From Salinimicrobium sp050750585 (GTDB taxonomy: Bacteria > Bacteroidota > Bacteroidia > Flavobacteriales > Flavobacteriaceae), in contig NZ_JBOJLM010000007.1 of the NCBI RefSeq assembly GCF_050750585.1, forward strand, positions 124,001 through 188,000: 64,000 bases of DNA, in the 5' to 3' direction. Made by a program: the position numbers and the translations under genes. The notes below the pieces were generated by a model, which ran no database searches, was not told the DNA's origin, and was given only the letters and a program-made list of their open reading frames with translations. Shown here one piece after another: positions 34,862 through 44,212 of the stretch (its first letter is position 1; every line of letters starts with the position of its first letter).

Positions 34862-36238
34862 TCATTTTTGAATGGTAAAATCCAGTTTTTTCAAACCTTC
34901 CTGTATTTCGGGAGCTTGCATAAAAAGATCCCAAATCAATCCAGACCGGTAATTCTCGATCATGACCACCTGCGGCCCCTGGTCTATTGCAAGGTAATAA
35001 GGTGCCACCCAGTCTTCTCCTTGAAGGCTGTAGGCATCATAAAAGCCTGCCGGCCCCCACAACAACTCATGTTGATCTTCATAAAAATACCTCATGGCAT
35101 TTAAAGATTTCTCTGGGTTGTAAGGGAGTGAACTAATAGCCGCAGTGGGCGAAACCACGCCACGGTCATCATCGGGAGAGTGTGCAGAATATCCTATACC
35201 GTCGTCTTCATTTCTCGTGTAGCTGGCGGTAAGGCCCCAGGAATTTTCACTGTATGTTTCAAAATCTTTCGGATTATCCAGGGCATATTCATAATTGATG
35301 AGGCTATGATTTACATTTACATCCCAGTAGTTGGCGTACCTGTCGCTTAAGCCCTTCGGATTTAATCCGAGGTAAGAATAATGCGCCCAGAAAAGTGGTC
35401 CGCCTCTACTTCCTGAAGTGTTGTGCTTCAGAATAAGCGGTAGGCCGTAAGCTTCTTCATCAGTAACAATGTCACCACCCCTGGCCCAGCCTTCGTGATA
35501 AGCTGCAGGCGCTATAGCGTGATCTGGTGACGCCGCCGCCATGATATAAGTGATCAAACATTCGTTATAACCTTCTATCATAAAATCCATTTCCCATTCA
35601 TACACAGGAGACCAGTGCCAGAAGATCCCATCCTGATTGTTGGTGTACCAGTTCCATTCAATGCCTTTCCAGAGAGCGTCGTACTTTTGGGCGACCGCCT
35701 GTTCTGCTTCTGTCCCGTTCTTGAGATACTCTCTCACAACGATAAACCCTTGTGCGAGAAAGGAAGTTTCCACTATATCTCCGCCATTATCTTTTTTTCC
35801 GAAGGCCTGGGTGTCGCCAGTTTCACCGTTGATCCAATGAGGCCATGCGCCATGGAACCTCGGAGTTTTATCAAGAAAATCGGCAATCTTGTTCAGTCGG
35901 GCAACGGCAGAATCCCGCGGTATGAAATTCCTTTCCATTCCTGCCACTATGGCCATGAGCCCAAAGCCTGAGCCGCCGGTAGTCACCACATGCGAGTCAT
36001 TGCGCGGGTAATTGCCATCGGGATGAAAGCGCTCTCGGGCCATGCCGCTGTTGGGTTCGGCATAATCCCAGAAATATTTAAGGGTTTGCTTTTGCACGGT
36101 ATCCAAAAGTGCCTCTTTTGACAGACTTTTTTGCTGAGATTTATCAGCTGGAAGCTCCTGCTCCTTTGTTTGGCCTTCTTTGCAGCCAACACTTAAAAGT
36201 AGTAGTAAAATAGCCAGTAAAGAATATTGTTTCAGCAT
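34862..36238 (-). CDS. Glucanase-like lipoprotein, PF10091/GH144 type (copy 1)
   Basis: 458 residues with a lipoprotein signal peptide (LLLLLSVGC, Cys 19). The (alpha/alpha)6-barrel features of the glucoamylase-like/GH144 family are clear: QTLKYFWDYAEPNSGMARER, VTTGGSGFGLMAI, HGAWPHWINGETGDTQAFG, NGGDIVETSFLAQGF and the terminal YLAIDQGPQVVMIENYR. Characterized GH144 members are endo-beta-1,2-glucanases. It is clearly paralogous to the next gene upstream. A palindrome copy (34855-34869) overlaps its stop codon. Confidence 0.88.
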   Translation of the reverse strand: MLKQYSLLAILLLLLSVGCKEGQTKEQELPADKSQQKSLSKEALLDTVQKQTLKYFWDYAEPNSGMARERFHPDGNYPRNDSHVVTTGGSGFGLMAIVAGMERNFIPRDSAVARLNKIADFLDKTPRFHGAWPHWINGETGDTQAFGKKDNGGDIVETSFLAQGFIVVREYLKNGTEAEQAVAQKYDALWKGIEWNWYTNNQDGIFWHWSPVYEWEMDFMIEGYNECLITYIMAAASPDHAIAPAAYHEGWARGGDIVTDEEAYGLPLILKHNTSGSRGGPLFWAHYSYLGLNPKGLSDRYANYWDVNVNHSLINYEYALDNPKDFETYSENSWGLTASYTRNEDDGIGYSAHSPDDDRGVVSPTAAISSLPYNPEKSLNAMRYFYEDQHELLWGPAGFYDAYSLQGEDWVAPYYLAIDQGPQVVMIENYRSGLIWDLFMQAPEIQEGLKKLDFTIQK

Positions 36239-36265
36239 TTAATTGTTTTTGTAATTTAATGTGAT

Positions 36266-37609
36266 CTAGTAGGTAAATCCGAGTTTATCCAAGCCCGCCT
36301 GAATTTCTTCATTCGCCATAAAAAGCCTCCACGGAAGCCCGGTGCGGTAATTCTCGATCATGGCTACTATAGGCCCCTGATCTATGGCCAGGTACCCGTT
36401 AGAAAACCAGTTGTGTTCTTCAGAAAAGGCATCATAAAAGCCATATTCCCCCCAGAGTTCATCATTCAAATCTTCATAAAAATGCCTCAGGGCTGCCATA
36501 GATTTTTCCGGAGTATAGGGAAAAGCAGATAAAGCCGCGGTTGGCGTAATGACTCCTAAATCGTTGGTAGGGCTGTGCGCTGCATAACCCTCATGACTAT
36601 CGGAAGCCGTTAAGCCCCAGGAATTTTCGCCATAACCTTCAAAGTTCTTCGGGTTGCGGACAGCGTATTCATAATTGATAAGCGTATGAGTGGTATTTTG
36701 CTGCCAGTAATTGGCGTATTGATCTTCAAGGTTACGAGGGTCTAATCCTATAAAGGAATAGTGACTGAAAAATAACGGTCCGCCGTAAGAAGGTCCCAAC
36801 GGCAGGTTCATGCCGTAATGGTTCCTGTTGGTAACGATTTCACCATTTGAAGCCCAGCCGTTGGTATAAACGTCCTTGGAAATTGGATGCGTAGGTGACG
36901 ACGCTGCCAGCACGTAAACAATTAGAGATTCGTTCCAGCCTTTAATGGGGAGGCCAATCTCAAATTTACTAGAAGGCGACCAGTGCCAGTAAAGCACATT
37001 CTGCCCGTTGGTGTACCAATCCCATTCTACATTCTCCCATAAAGTAGTGATTCGCTCATCAATTTCGGCATCGTCAAAATATTCACGGTTGATCAACAGG
37101 CCCTGAATCAAAAATGCCGTTTCTACAAGATCGCCGCCGTTATCTAAGTTGCTAAAGGGTCTTGTTTCAGCAGTATTTCCCATATACCAGTGAGAAAATG
37201 CTCCATGATAAGTAGGGACTTCTTCCAAAAAGGACAGGATCCTGTCTAGCCTATTCAAAGCTTCAGCTTCACTTATCCAGCCGCGTTCTACCGCTGTGGG
37301 AAATGAAGCCAGGCCAAAACCTGTGCCCCCGGTTGTGACTATATGCGGGGCATCGCCGCCGTAGGCATCATCCTGAGACCTTTCGCGGGCCATGCCGCTA
37401 TTGGGTTCAGCAAAATCCCAGAAATAATTGAAAGTGCGTTCCTGCACCAGGTTGAGCAATTCTTCATCGGTCAATTGTGGCACCGGTTCTTCGCCGTTAC
37501 CAGGATCAGGAATGTAGGGTTCCTGATATCCCGGTCCCGAATCATCTGAACATGCAAGGAAAAGCACGACAATATTCAGCAGGGAAAAGTATTTTAGAAG
37601 ACTTTTCAT
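36266..37609 (-). CDS. Glucanase-like lipoprotein, PF10091/GH144 type (copy 2)
   Basis: 447 residues from the ATG at 37609. An in-frame GTG 33 bp earlier would add residues before a normal lipoprotein signal peptide (YFSLLNIVVLFLAC, Cys 20), so the later start is preferred. The same blocks as copy 1 occur: RTFNYFWDFAEPNSGMARER, VTTGGTGFGLA, DNGGDLVETAFLIQGL, YLAIDQGPIVAMIENYR. A Pro/acidic spacer after the Cys suggests surface display. Two diverged copies in tandem may split chain-length or linkage preferences. Confidence 0.88.
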   Translation of the reverse strand: MKSLLKYFSLLNIVVLFLACSDDSGPGYQEPYIPDPGNGEEPVPQLTDEELLNLVQERTFNYFWDFAEPNSGMARERSQDDAYGGDAPHIVTTGGTGFGLASFPTAVERGWISEAEALNRLDRILSFLEEVPTYHGAFSHWYMGNTAETRPFSNLDNGGDLVETAFLIQGLLINREYFDDAEIDERITTLWENVEWDWYTNGQNVLYWHWSPSSKFEIGLPIKGWNESLIVYVLAASSPTHPISKDVYTNGWASNGEIVTNRNHYGMNLPLGPSYGGPLFFSHYSFIGLDPRNLEDQYANYWQQNTTHTLINYEYAVRNPKNFEGYGENSWGLTASDSHEGYAAHSPTNDLGVITPTAALSAFPYTPEKSMAALRHFYEDLNDELWGEYGFYDAFSEEHNWFSNGYLAIDQGPIVAMIENYRTGLPWRLFMANEEIQAGLDKLGFTY

Positions 37610-37640
37610 TAAGTAGGAGTTTGTGAAAATTTTGAAAAAC

Positions 37641-37669
37641 ACTCCTCAAAAATGGCATTTTTGAGGAGT
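37641..37669. repeat. Perfect palindrome, ACTCCTCAAAAATG arms
   Basis: Arms of 14 bp around one central base lie between the LamG gene and the second GH144-type gene (37641-37654 with 37656-37669). The core is the dispersed AAAAATGnCATTTTT motif. It has no T-run, so it may be an mRNA processing or stabilizing hairpin rather than a terminator. Confidence 0.75.
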
Positions 37670-37683
37670 GTCAGAGCTTATGA

Positions 37684-39396
37684 TCAATTATTCATATCGG
37701 CTTCAATTTCCTCTTCTGTTAGCGCAACCCGGTAAAAACGCAAGTCGTCTATCGCACTTTGATCGGAAAGGTGATTCCATTCCACAAAACGCGGAGCACC
37801 AGACATTACGGAAACAAGATCGGCACCTGTCCAGTCAACCCCTCCGGTAACAGGAGCTTCGGTTGCCAGGTTTCCATTGATGTAGATCCTGCTTTTGTTT
37901 TCGGTAATTACAAAACCTATATGCACCCATTCCCCGGCCGCCGGATCTATCAATCCGCCGTCATTCCAGCTATTCCCGTTTCCGGTTCCAACACTTGCTT
38001 TTATTCGCTGACTGTCGCCAGATGCTTCCCTAAATAACTGGAAGCCTTTGGTGAGGTTATTTTTATTGGCCCCTTCAGGATTTACAGCACTAATAGAAAT
38101 AATACCGGCACGGTCTGGACTTGGGTTAACTTTATACCAAAAAGTAGCACTAAATTCTTCGCTTAACAGGTTTTGAGAAGGGAAGGTTAAATAAGCTCCA
38201 TCGGCTCCTTTTAAAGCTTCACTTCCTTCTTTAGCATCTTGTGTAAACTGAGGAGATCCTACCACATTAATGCTTCGGCCGGAAACCTGTTCGTTATAAT
38301 TTCCGTCGAAAGGCAGGTAAAGGGAAATATCTTCGGAAGGAGGGTTCACCATTAAGCTCACTTCTTCCGCAGTTAATGCCGCATCAAAGATCCTTAACTC
38401 ATCGATAAGGCTTGGATCTGAATTATGACCCCAATCACTGAAGTTGAGTCCGGAGCCTATCACAAGATTTTCAACACCTGTCCAATCTATAGCAACATTA
38501 TTAATCGTAGTTGCTCTTACCAGAACGCCATTAAAATAAATTGCTGTTCCTGTTGGAGAAACCGTAACAGTAATGTGCGTCCATTCGGGTTCTACTGTAG
38601 AAATAGTACCACCGTCATTCCAGATCTCACTCTCACCGGCACCTACATTTAACTTAATAACCTGAGCATCGGCGCCAGCAGATTCTCTAAATAACCTGAA
38701 GCCCTGATTTTTATCACTGTCATCGGTCGCTGTTAGAATTCCGGCTCTATCTGCGCTTGGATCGATCTTGTACCAGAAAGCAAGAGTGAATTCATCTTCA
38801 AGCTCTGCAAGAGGTATAGTTAGATAAGAATCTGCAGCACCCTTGTAAGAGCCTGTTCCCTCTTTGGCCTCATCTGAAAATCCTGGGTTTCCAACCTGGG
38901 TTGCGTCTTCCAGTTCTATAAGCTCCATGAAACTTTTATCAAAAGCCATGTAGAAAATCTCGTTCTCATACATAGCAATATATGGAGGTTCTTTGCTGAA
39001 AGTTGTGGTTTGCACAGTCTCTTTACCTTCCATATCTGTAGCCCTGACGGTAACGGTATGCTCACCCATGGAAAGACCTTCAAAAGTTACCTTTTTAAGC
39101 GCTATACGGTAATCGGTGAACTCGGTAAAGGTTTCTACCACTTCCCCATCAACAAGAACCACGATCTCCTGAATCTCGATGTCATCTTCGACAGCAAGAT
39201 CTATAGTAATATTAGAAAGCTCTGAAGCTTCTTTGATAACCGTTCCCTGCTGGGGATATTTTATATTGACCTGGGGAGCTCCTTCATCCTGCCCGGGCTC
39301 TACCCTTGTGATAGGATCAATTCCTTCACGCTCACAACCTGCCAGGATAAACAAGAAGGCAAGAAAGCCGAAAATTCTGATATTTAAATTTTTCAT
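37684..39396 (-). CDS. Surface glycan-binding lipoprotein with two LamG domains
   Basis: 570 residues. Lipoprotein signal peptide (FLAFLFILAGC, Cys 21), an Ig-like/cadherin-like domain (about 40-135, PQVNIKYPQQGTVIKEASEL, GEHTVTVRATDMEG), then two tandem concanavalin/LamG-like domains (about 145-340 and 345-570). The two halves are internal duplicates: FTLAFWYKIDPSADRAGI and FSATFWYKVNPSPDRAGI, IDELRIFDAALTAEEV and IDDLRFYRVALTEEEI. By position after susD it is the likely surface glycan-binding protein of the locus. Confidence 0.82.
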   Translation of the reverse strand: MKNLNIRIFGFLAFLFILAGCEREGIDPITRVEPGQDEGAPQVNIKYPQQGTVIKEASELSNITIDLAVEDDIEIQEIVVLVDGEVVETFTEFTDYRIALKKVTFEGLSMGEHTVTVRATDMEGKETVQTTTFSKEPPYIAMYENEIFYMAFDKSFMELIELEDATQVGNPGFSDEAKEGTGSYKGAADSYLTIPLAELEDEFTLAFWYKIDPSADRAGILTATDDSDKNQGFRLFRESAGADAQVIKLNVGAGESEIWNDGGTISTVEPEWTHITVTVSPTGTAIYFNGVLVRATTINNVAIDWTGVENLVIGSGLNFSDWGHNSDPSLIDELRIFDAALTAEEVSLMVNPPSEDISLYLPFDGNYNEQVSGRSINVVGSPQFTQDAKEGSEALKGADGAYLTFPSQNLLSEEFSATFWYKVNPSPDRAGIISISAVNPEGANKNNLTKGFQLFREASGDSQRIKASVGTGNGNSWNDGGLIDPAAGEWVHIGFVITENKSRIYINGNLATEAPVTGGVDWTGADLVSVMSGAPRFVEWNHLSDQSAIDDLRFYRVALTEEEIEADMNN

Positions 39397-39398
39397 TT

Positions 39399-40976
39399 TT
39401 ACTTGTTTAAAGTTGATAATACTTTATTAAGTGCCGTATTAGTATCTACGTTAGTAGCTTCTAAAGGTAAGGCATCAACCTGTGCCTGTGGGTAAGGCAG
39501 GTACTCATCGCCGGCAGTGAATGTTCTGCCATCATAGCTTAGTTCATTGTATTTGTCAAGACGAATCATATCGTAATACCTGGTGCCCCATTCCATGGCG
39601 AGTTCGGCAAATTTTTCATCTAGAACCTGTTCTGTAGTAACCCCTGAAAGTGGCGGCATGTCTGCACGCTCTCTTACAATGTTTACTGCCTCATCTGCCG
39701 GTATTGCGGTAGCACTGGCACCTCTTGTCACAGCTTCGGCATACATGAGCAGGATTTCGGCATATCTTATCACGATAAAGTTTTTACCGGCACCGTATTC
39801 ATTACGCCCATCGGTAAGTTGTACAGAGGGTAAATAATGTTTCCCACTGGAAAAATTTGCTCTTACGAAGTTGTTGATCACATCATCGGAAGGAGTCACA
39901 TTACTAACAAATGACGGGATGGTATAACCTTCTGCCTGAAGTTCTGCAATCCCTTCGGGAGTAAATAACACGCTTGTTTCCAGACGTACCGTTTCATTCC
40001 TGTCAATCATAAAGGCAATAAACTTGTTGCTGGGCTCATAGAATCCCCATCCTGCCTCGGCGTTATTTCTCGCAGGTTCCCAGTTTTGTGGACCAAACGG
40101 CGCATAGAGATGGTAAAAAGCCTCTCCCGACTCAGATCCATAATCTGAATATTGAAATTCCAATATGCTCTCATTGCTTAATTCTCCCGGCTTTTTAAAC
40201 AGCTCGTAAAAGTTAGGGTAAAGAGAGAACAAACCTGAATTTATAATAGCACCTGTAGCATCGGCCACGCCCTGGTAATTTTGAAGCTCTTGCTGTGCCA
40301 GGGCTTTCATCGCGTATGCAGTGTAACGGGTAACTCCTCCCTGAAGGTCTGTACGTTGATTTGGTCTTGAATCGGGAAGAAGCGGTATCACTTCATCCAT
40401 TTCATTTGATATAAACTGCATCACCTCTTCTTTGGTAGAAACACCCTGCTCTAATTCGGCTTCAGGTTGATTTGAAGTAATGATGAAAACATCTTCCCAG
40501 GTCCTGGCAAGATTGAAATGAAGCCATGCTCTTATCACTTTTATTTCAGCAATGTACTGCTCGCCACGGGCAAAATCTGCTTCATTGGCGTATTCCATAA
40601 AAGTTTCTATCTGCAAGATTGCAGTATTCATGTTGATGATATCGTTGTAATGGGAATTCCATACCTGATTGTACATCCAAAAATCCTTGTTGTAGTTGTA
40701 AAGGTCGGTCTCGGTGTAAAGTGGCTGGTCTCCAAGCCCACCGGAATTCACATCATCACCACGCACTCCCAATAGCAAAGGCTCTTCCCAGCCAAGGCTA
40801 CTTATTTCGTAATAGGCCCCTATTAAAGGATCTACCATTTGGCTTGCATCGGTATAATCAATGTCTCCTGTATTAAGCTGGCCTTCCTGGGTATCCAGTT
40901 TATCAGAACAGGAACTTAATCCCAGCGCCAAAACCAGCACAGAAAGACGTATAAAGATATTTTTTGAGGTTTTCAT
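39399..40976 (-). CDS. susD: SusD/RagB-family nutrient-binding lipoprotein
   Basis: 525 residues. Lipoprotein signal peptide (IRLSVLVLALGLSSC, Cys 23), then TPR-like helices (ARTWEDVFIITSNQPEAELE, YTAYAMKALAQQELQNYQGV) and the C-terminal RagB motif KNFIVIRYAEILLMYAEA. It acts as the lid of the SusC transporter. The start is the ATG at 40976; the frame before it opens only with a TTG. It follows susC directly. Confidence 0.96.
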   Translation of the reverse strand: MKTSKNIFIRLSVLVLALGLSSCSDKLDTQEGQLNTGDIDYTDASQMVDPLIGAYYEISSLGWEEPLLLGVRGDDVNSGGLGDQPLYTETDLYNYNKDFWMYNQVWNSHYNDIINMNTAILQIETFMEYANEADFARGEQYIAEIKVIRAWLHFNLARTWEDVFIITSNQPEAELEQGVSTKEEVMQFISNEMDEVIPLLPDSRPNQRTDLQGGVTRYTAYAMKALAQQELQNYQGVADATGAIINSGLFSLYPNFYELFKKPGELSNESILEFQYSDYGSESGEAFYHLYAPFGPQNWEPARNNAEAGWGFYEPSNKFIAFMIDRNETVRLETSVLFTPEGIAELQAEGYTIPSFVSNVTPSDDVINNFVRANFSSGKHYLPSVQLTDGRNEYGAGKNFIVIRYAEILLMYAEAVTRGASATAIPADEAVNIVRERADMPPLSGVTTEQVLDEKFAELAMEWGTRYYDMIRLDKYNELSYDGRTFTAGDEYLPYPQAQVDALPLEATNVDTNTALNKVLSTLNK

Positions 40977-40988
40977 TTCGTCTGTCAA

Positions 40989-43900
40989 TTAAAATTTAAC
41001 ATTTATTCCTACTGTGTAGATTGATGGTACGGGATAAGTTTGTCTATCCACACCATCGGGCACTTCGGGAGTAAATCCGTTGTAGTCAAAGAAAGAGAAA
41101 GGTCTTTCAGCAGTAACGTACACCCGCGTCCATGGCAAATTATCCTGCTCTACAGTATAGCCCAACTGGATGGTCTGGATCCTGAAGAAATCTCCGTCTT
41201 CAACCCAAAAATCACTTAATTTCTGGTTCCATGCTTTGCGCATTCCGGCAGAGGAAGGGTAGATATTACTTGTACCTTCACCATGCCACCTGTTGATGGC
41301 AAGATCGGCATCCATGTTTGTATCATTGGTGAAAATAATCTCCCCTCTTCTCCTGTTAAGGATTTTATTCCCGGCCTGGCCATAAAAGCTCATGGAAAAA
41401 TCTAAAGCTTTGTAGTTCATTGCAATATTTCCTCCGTAAGTGAAATCGGGCAGGAATGATCCTAATACTACCCTGTCTTCATCGGTAATCATGCCGTCGT
41501 TGTTTTGATCTCTGTATATAAGATCTCCGGGAACAAGGTTATTACTTACTGCAATAGGATCTGCATCGATTTGCGCCTGATTTTGATAAACCCCCACTCT
41601 TTCATAGCCATAGAACCCAAAAAGAGGACCACCTTCAATAGTTCTTTGACGGAATTCTGCCGAGCCGGAATCTATGTACCCTCTATCGTCTTCAATTTGG
41701 GTAGCTTCATTCTTCAGTGTGGTGAAGTTTGCACCTATAGAAAATTCAAAATCTTCTCCTATGTTTCCGAAGTAGTTAGCGCTAAGTTCAAGACCCTGAT
41801 TTCTAATCACACCAGAATTCCTGTCAATACTCGCATCTACAATAGGAATATATACAGGTAAAATAGCATTCTCTGTATCTCTGATGTAGTAGTCTGCCGT
41901 AAGAGAAAGCCTATTATCCAGAACCTTAAGATCGACTCCAAAGTTAAGTTCTTCTATGACCTCCCAGGTATTATTGGAAAATACACTTGTAGAAACTATC
42001 CCTGTGCGCGGGTCATCACCAAAAGGCACAGACACCACATCAATAGTATTAGAACCTGCACTGGCAGCAACATTATCATTACCCAGTTTACCCCAGGCAG
42101 CCCTGAATTTCAAAAAGTCAACAACTCCTACATCTTCCATAAAAGATTCTTCGGAAAGTACCCATCCTAGACCAACTGAAGGGAAATAACCCCATGGATC
42201 AAGTGTAAATTTTGAAGAACCATCGGCCCGGAAGGTTCCGTAGAACAAATACCTGTCCATGAAACTGTAGGAAACCCTTCCAAAATAGGACATTCCGTAA
42301 TATCTTTTTCCTATTTCTTTCACGTTATTATTGAAAGACTCGGGATCGGCAAAATCTAAGTACCAGCTCGACTCCAGGCCTATACCCCTGATTCTTTCTC
42401 CGGTTACTTCAAGCTCATTTACAGCTTCATCTCTAAAGGAAGTACCCACCATGGCAGTAAACCTGTGGTCTCCAATCTGGTCTTTATAAGTTAGCACGTT
42501 GTCCCAGTATTGATTGGAGAAAGTATTGTTTTCCCTCTTAATTGAAGACTGTACTTCATAGTTGTTACCAAGGGAATATGGCATATTCACATAACGCTCT
42601 TCTAAAGCAGAAAAGTTATGACTGTAAGTAGTTTTTATGTCCAGCTTATCTTCAATGATCTCATACTGAAAATCCATAGTAGCTAGCAACTTCCTGATCT
42701 TTACGCGATCTTCATTAAAATCCATAATAGGAAGCGGGTTCTGAGTATTCCTGTAACCCAAAAGCTGAGCATTGGAATACCTCACCGGTGAAGCTGCAGT
42801 ATTAAGAGGATCAAGAACCGGAAGTATAGGCACTGCAAAATACGCATTGAACCAGGCAGCATTATCGGGCTGGAACTGGGTGGCGTTACTAAAGACCATG
42901 TTAACACTCGTCTTGAACCTGTCGGTAATATCCACATCCATTTTAGAACGAATATTAAATCGCTCATAATCATTCTTCATGTCCAGAATTCCCTCCTGGG
43001 CAAAATAGTTAGTTCCCAACGAGTAAGTTACATTATCACCCCCTCCAGAAATTCCTATACTGTGGCTTTGAATGAAACCATCCCTTAGTATTTCGTCATA
43101 CCAATCGGTATTCACATCGGGAACGTTAGGATTGATCCTACTCCGTCCATAACGTTGCATGGCATTGAGAATAAACTGGGCATCGGCCTGAGATCCCGAC
43201 TCATAAGCCATAGTTGTGAATTGCTCGGTATTAGCCATTTTTACAACATCCTGAGCTCTCTGCACCCCGGTATAGCCGTCATATTCAATTTGAGGTTTCT
43301 GATTTATTCTACCCGATTTGGTTTCTATAATAATAACCCCGTTAGCAGCTCTTACCCCGTAAATTGCGGAAGAGGATGCATCTTTTAAAACATTGATCGA
43401 CTTAATATCTTTTGTACTTAGAAAGTCTATGTTGTTATAGAGCGCACCATCAACAACGTACAGTACATTGGTACCACTTGTATAAGTTCCAAGTCCTCTC
43501 ACCCTTACATTAGGGGAATTACCGGGAGATCCAACAGAAGTGATTTGCACCCCTGCCACTTTTCCCTGTAATGACTGCATGACGTTTGAAGTTGGCGTCT
43601 TTTCTATTTCTTCAGACTCAATAGTAACAATAGACCCGGTAAGATCGGCTTTTCTCTGGGTACCATAACCAACTACCACTACCTCGTCAAGGGCAGCAGC
43701 GTCTTCCTCTAAAGTAATCTGGTAGTCATTAGCTCCAATTACTGGTAACTCCTGAGGCTTAAATCCCAGGAAAGTAACTCTGAAGGTATCACCTTCAACC
43801 ACTCCTTCGAGAGCAAAATTTCCGTCGAAGTCGGTAATGTCAAAAATATTCTTCCCAATCACCTTCACCTCCGCACCCGGTAAAGGCATACCATCGGCCC

Positions 43901-43994
43901 CAACAATGGTTCCCGAAATAGTTTTTGGTTGTTGAGCAAAGCCCATTCCGCAGAACAGGAGCGCCACAAATGTGAGTAATAATCTAATTTTCAT
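40989..43994 (-). CDS. susC: SusC/RagA-family TonB-dependent transporter
   Basis: 1001 residues. Signal peptide (1-20), carboxypeptidase-D-like domain (about 22-97, ISGTIVGADGMPLPGAEVKV), TonB-box region with VVVGYGTQRKADLTGS, plug domain (about 115-230, VRVRGLGTYTSGTNVLYVVD, KDASSSAIYGVRAANGVII) and a 22-strand barrel ending in INVKF. It imports oligosaccharides across the outer membrane together with SusD. It is the first structural gene of the locus; its regulator lies 218 bp upstream in the same orientation. Confidence 0.97.
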   Translation of the reverse strand: MKIRLLLTFVALLFCGMGFAQQPKTISGTIVGADGMPLPGAEVKVIGKNIFDITDFDGNFALEGVVEGDTFRVTFLGFKPQELPVIGANDYQITLEEDAAALDEVVVVGYGTQRKADLTGSIVTIESEEIEKTPTSNVMQSLQGKVAGVQITSVGSPGNSPNVRVRGLGTYTSGTNVLYVVDGALYNNIDFLSTKDIKSINVLKDASSSAIYGVRAANGVIIIETKSGRINQKPQIEYDGYTGVQRAQDVVKMANTEQFTTMAYESGSQADAQFILNAMQRYGRSRINPNVPDVNTDWYDEILRDGFIQSHSIGISGGGDNVTYSLGTNYFAQEGILDMKNDYERFNIRSKMDVDITDRFKTSVNMVFSNATQFQPDNAAWFNAYFAVPILPVLDPLNTAASPVRYSNAQLLGYRNTQNPLPIMDFNEDRVKIRKLLATMDFQYEIIEDKLDIKTTYSHNFSALEERYVNMPYSLGNNYEVQSSIKRENNTFSNQYWDNVLTYKDQIGDHRFTAMVGTSFRDEAVNELEVTGERIRGIGLESSWYLDFADPESFNNNVKEIGKRYYGMSYFGRVSYSFMDRYLFYGTFRADGSSKFTLDPWGYFPSVGLGWVLSEESFMEDVGVVDFLKFRAAWGKLGNDNVAASAGSNTIDVVSVPFGDDPRTGIVSTSVFSNNTWEVIEELNFGVDLKVLDNRLSLTADYYIRDTENAILPVYIPIVDASIDRNSGVIRNQGLELSANYFGNIGEDFEFSIGANFTTLKNEATQIEDDRGYIDSGSAEFRQRTIEGGPLFGFYGYERVGVYQNQAQIDADPIAVSNNLVPGDLIYRDQNNDGMITDEDRVVLGSFLPDFTYGGNIAMNYKALDFSMSFYGQAGNKILNRRRGEIIFTNDTNMDADLAINRWHGEGTSNIYPSSAGMRKAWNQKLSDFWVEDGDFFRIQTIQLGYTVEQDNLPWTRVYVTAERPFSFFDYNGFTPEVPDGVDRQTYPVPSIYTVGINVKF

Positions 43995-44071
43995 AGGGTA
44001 AACCGTTTACAAAATTTGACATGAAAGTACATTAGAACCCCGCTACCCGAAAACGTTATAGTACACAAATG

Positions 44072-44180
44072 CTACATCAAAGCCAACTACTCATAAAGGC
44101 ACTGTTTTTAAGCAGCTTACGAGCCTCATGAAGTAATATTTAAATCAAAAATTTATAGGCTGATGTAGTAATGATGTAGT
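44072..44180 (-). promoter_or_regulatory. Candidate operator repeats TGATGTAGT before susC
   Basis: In the gap between the regulator and susC the sequence TGATGTAGT occurs twice as a direct repeat 11 bp apart (44161-44169 and 44172-44180) and once inverted (TTGATGTAG on the minus strand, 44072-44080). One-turn spacing suggests a protein binding site, probably for the regulator just upstream. No perfect -7 motif was found before susC. Confidence 0.45.
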
Positions 44181-44212
44181 GATTTTAAGGCTTTTTATAG
44201 GGTCTTAACCTT

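Noticed and set aside
40977..40988. Earlier TTG start for the SusD gene (and similar early TTG/GTG starts for gldB, the regulator and the second GH144-type gene)
   Set aside because: In each case an ATG a few codons later gives a normal signal peptide or lipoprotein start.
43995..44212. Riboswitch or leader peptide before susC
   Set aside because: No conserved aptamer-like structure, terminator or short frame was found; only the direct repeats stand out.
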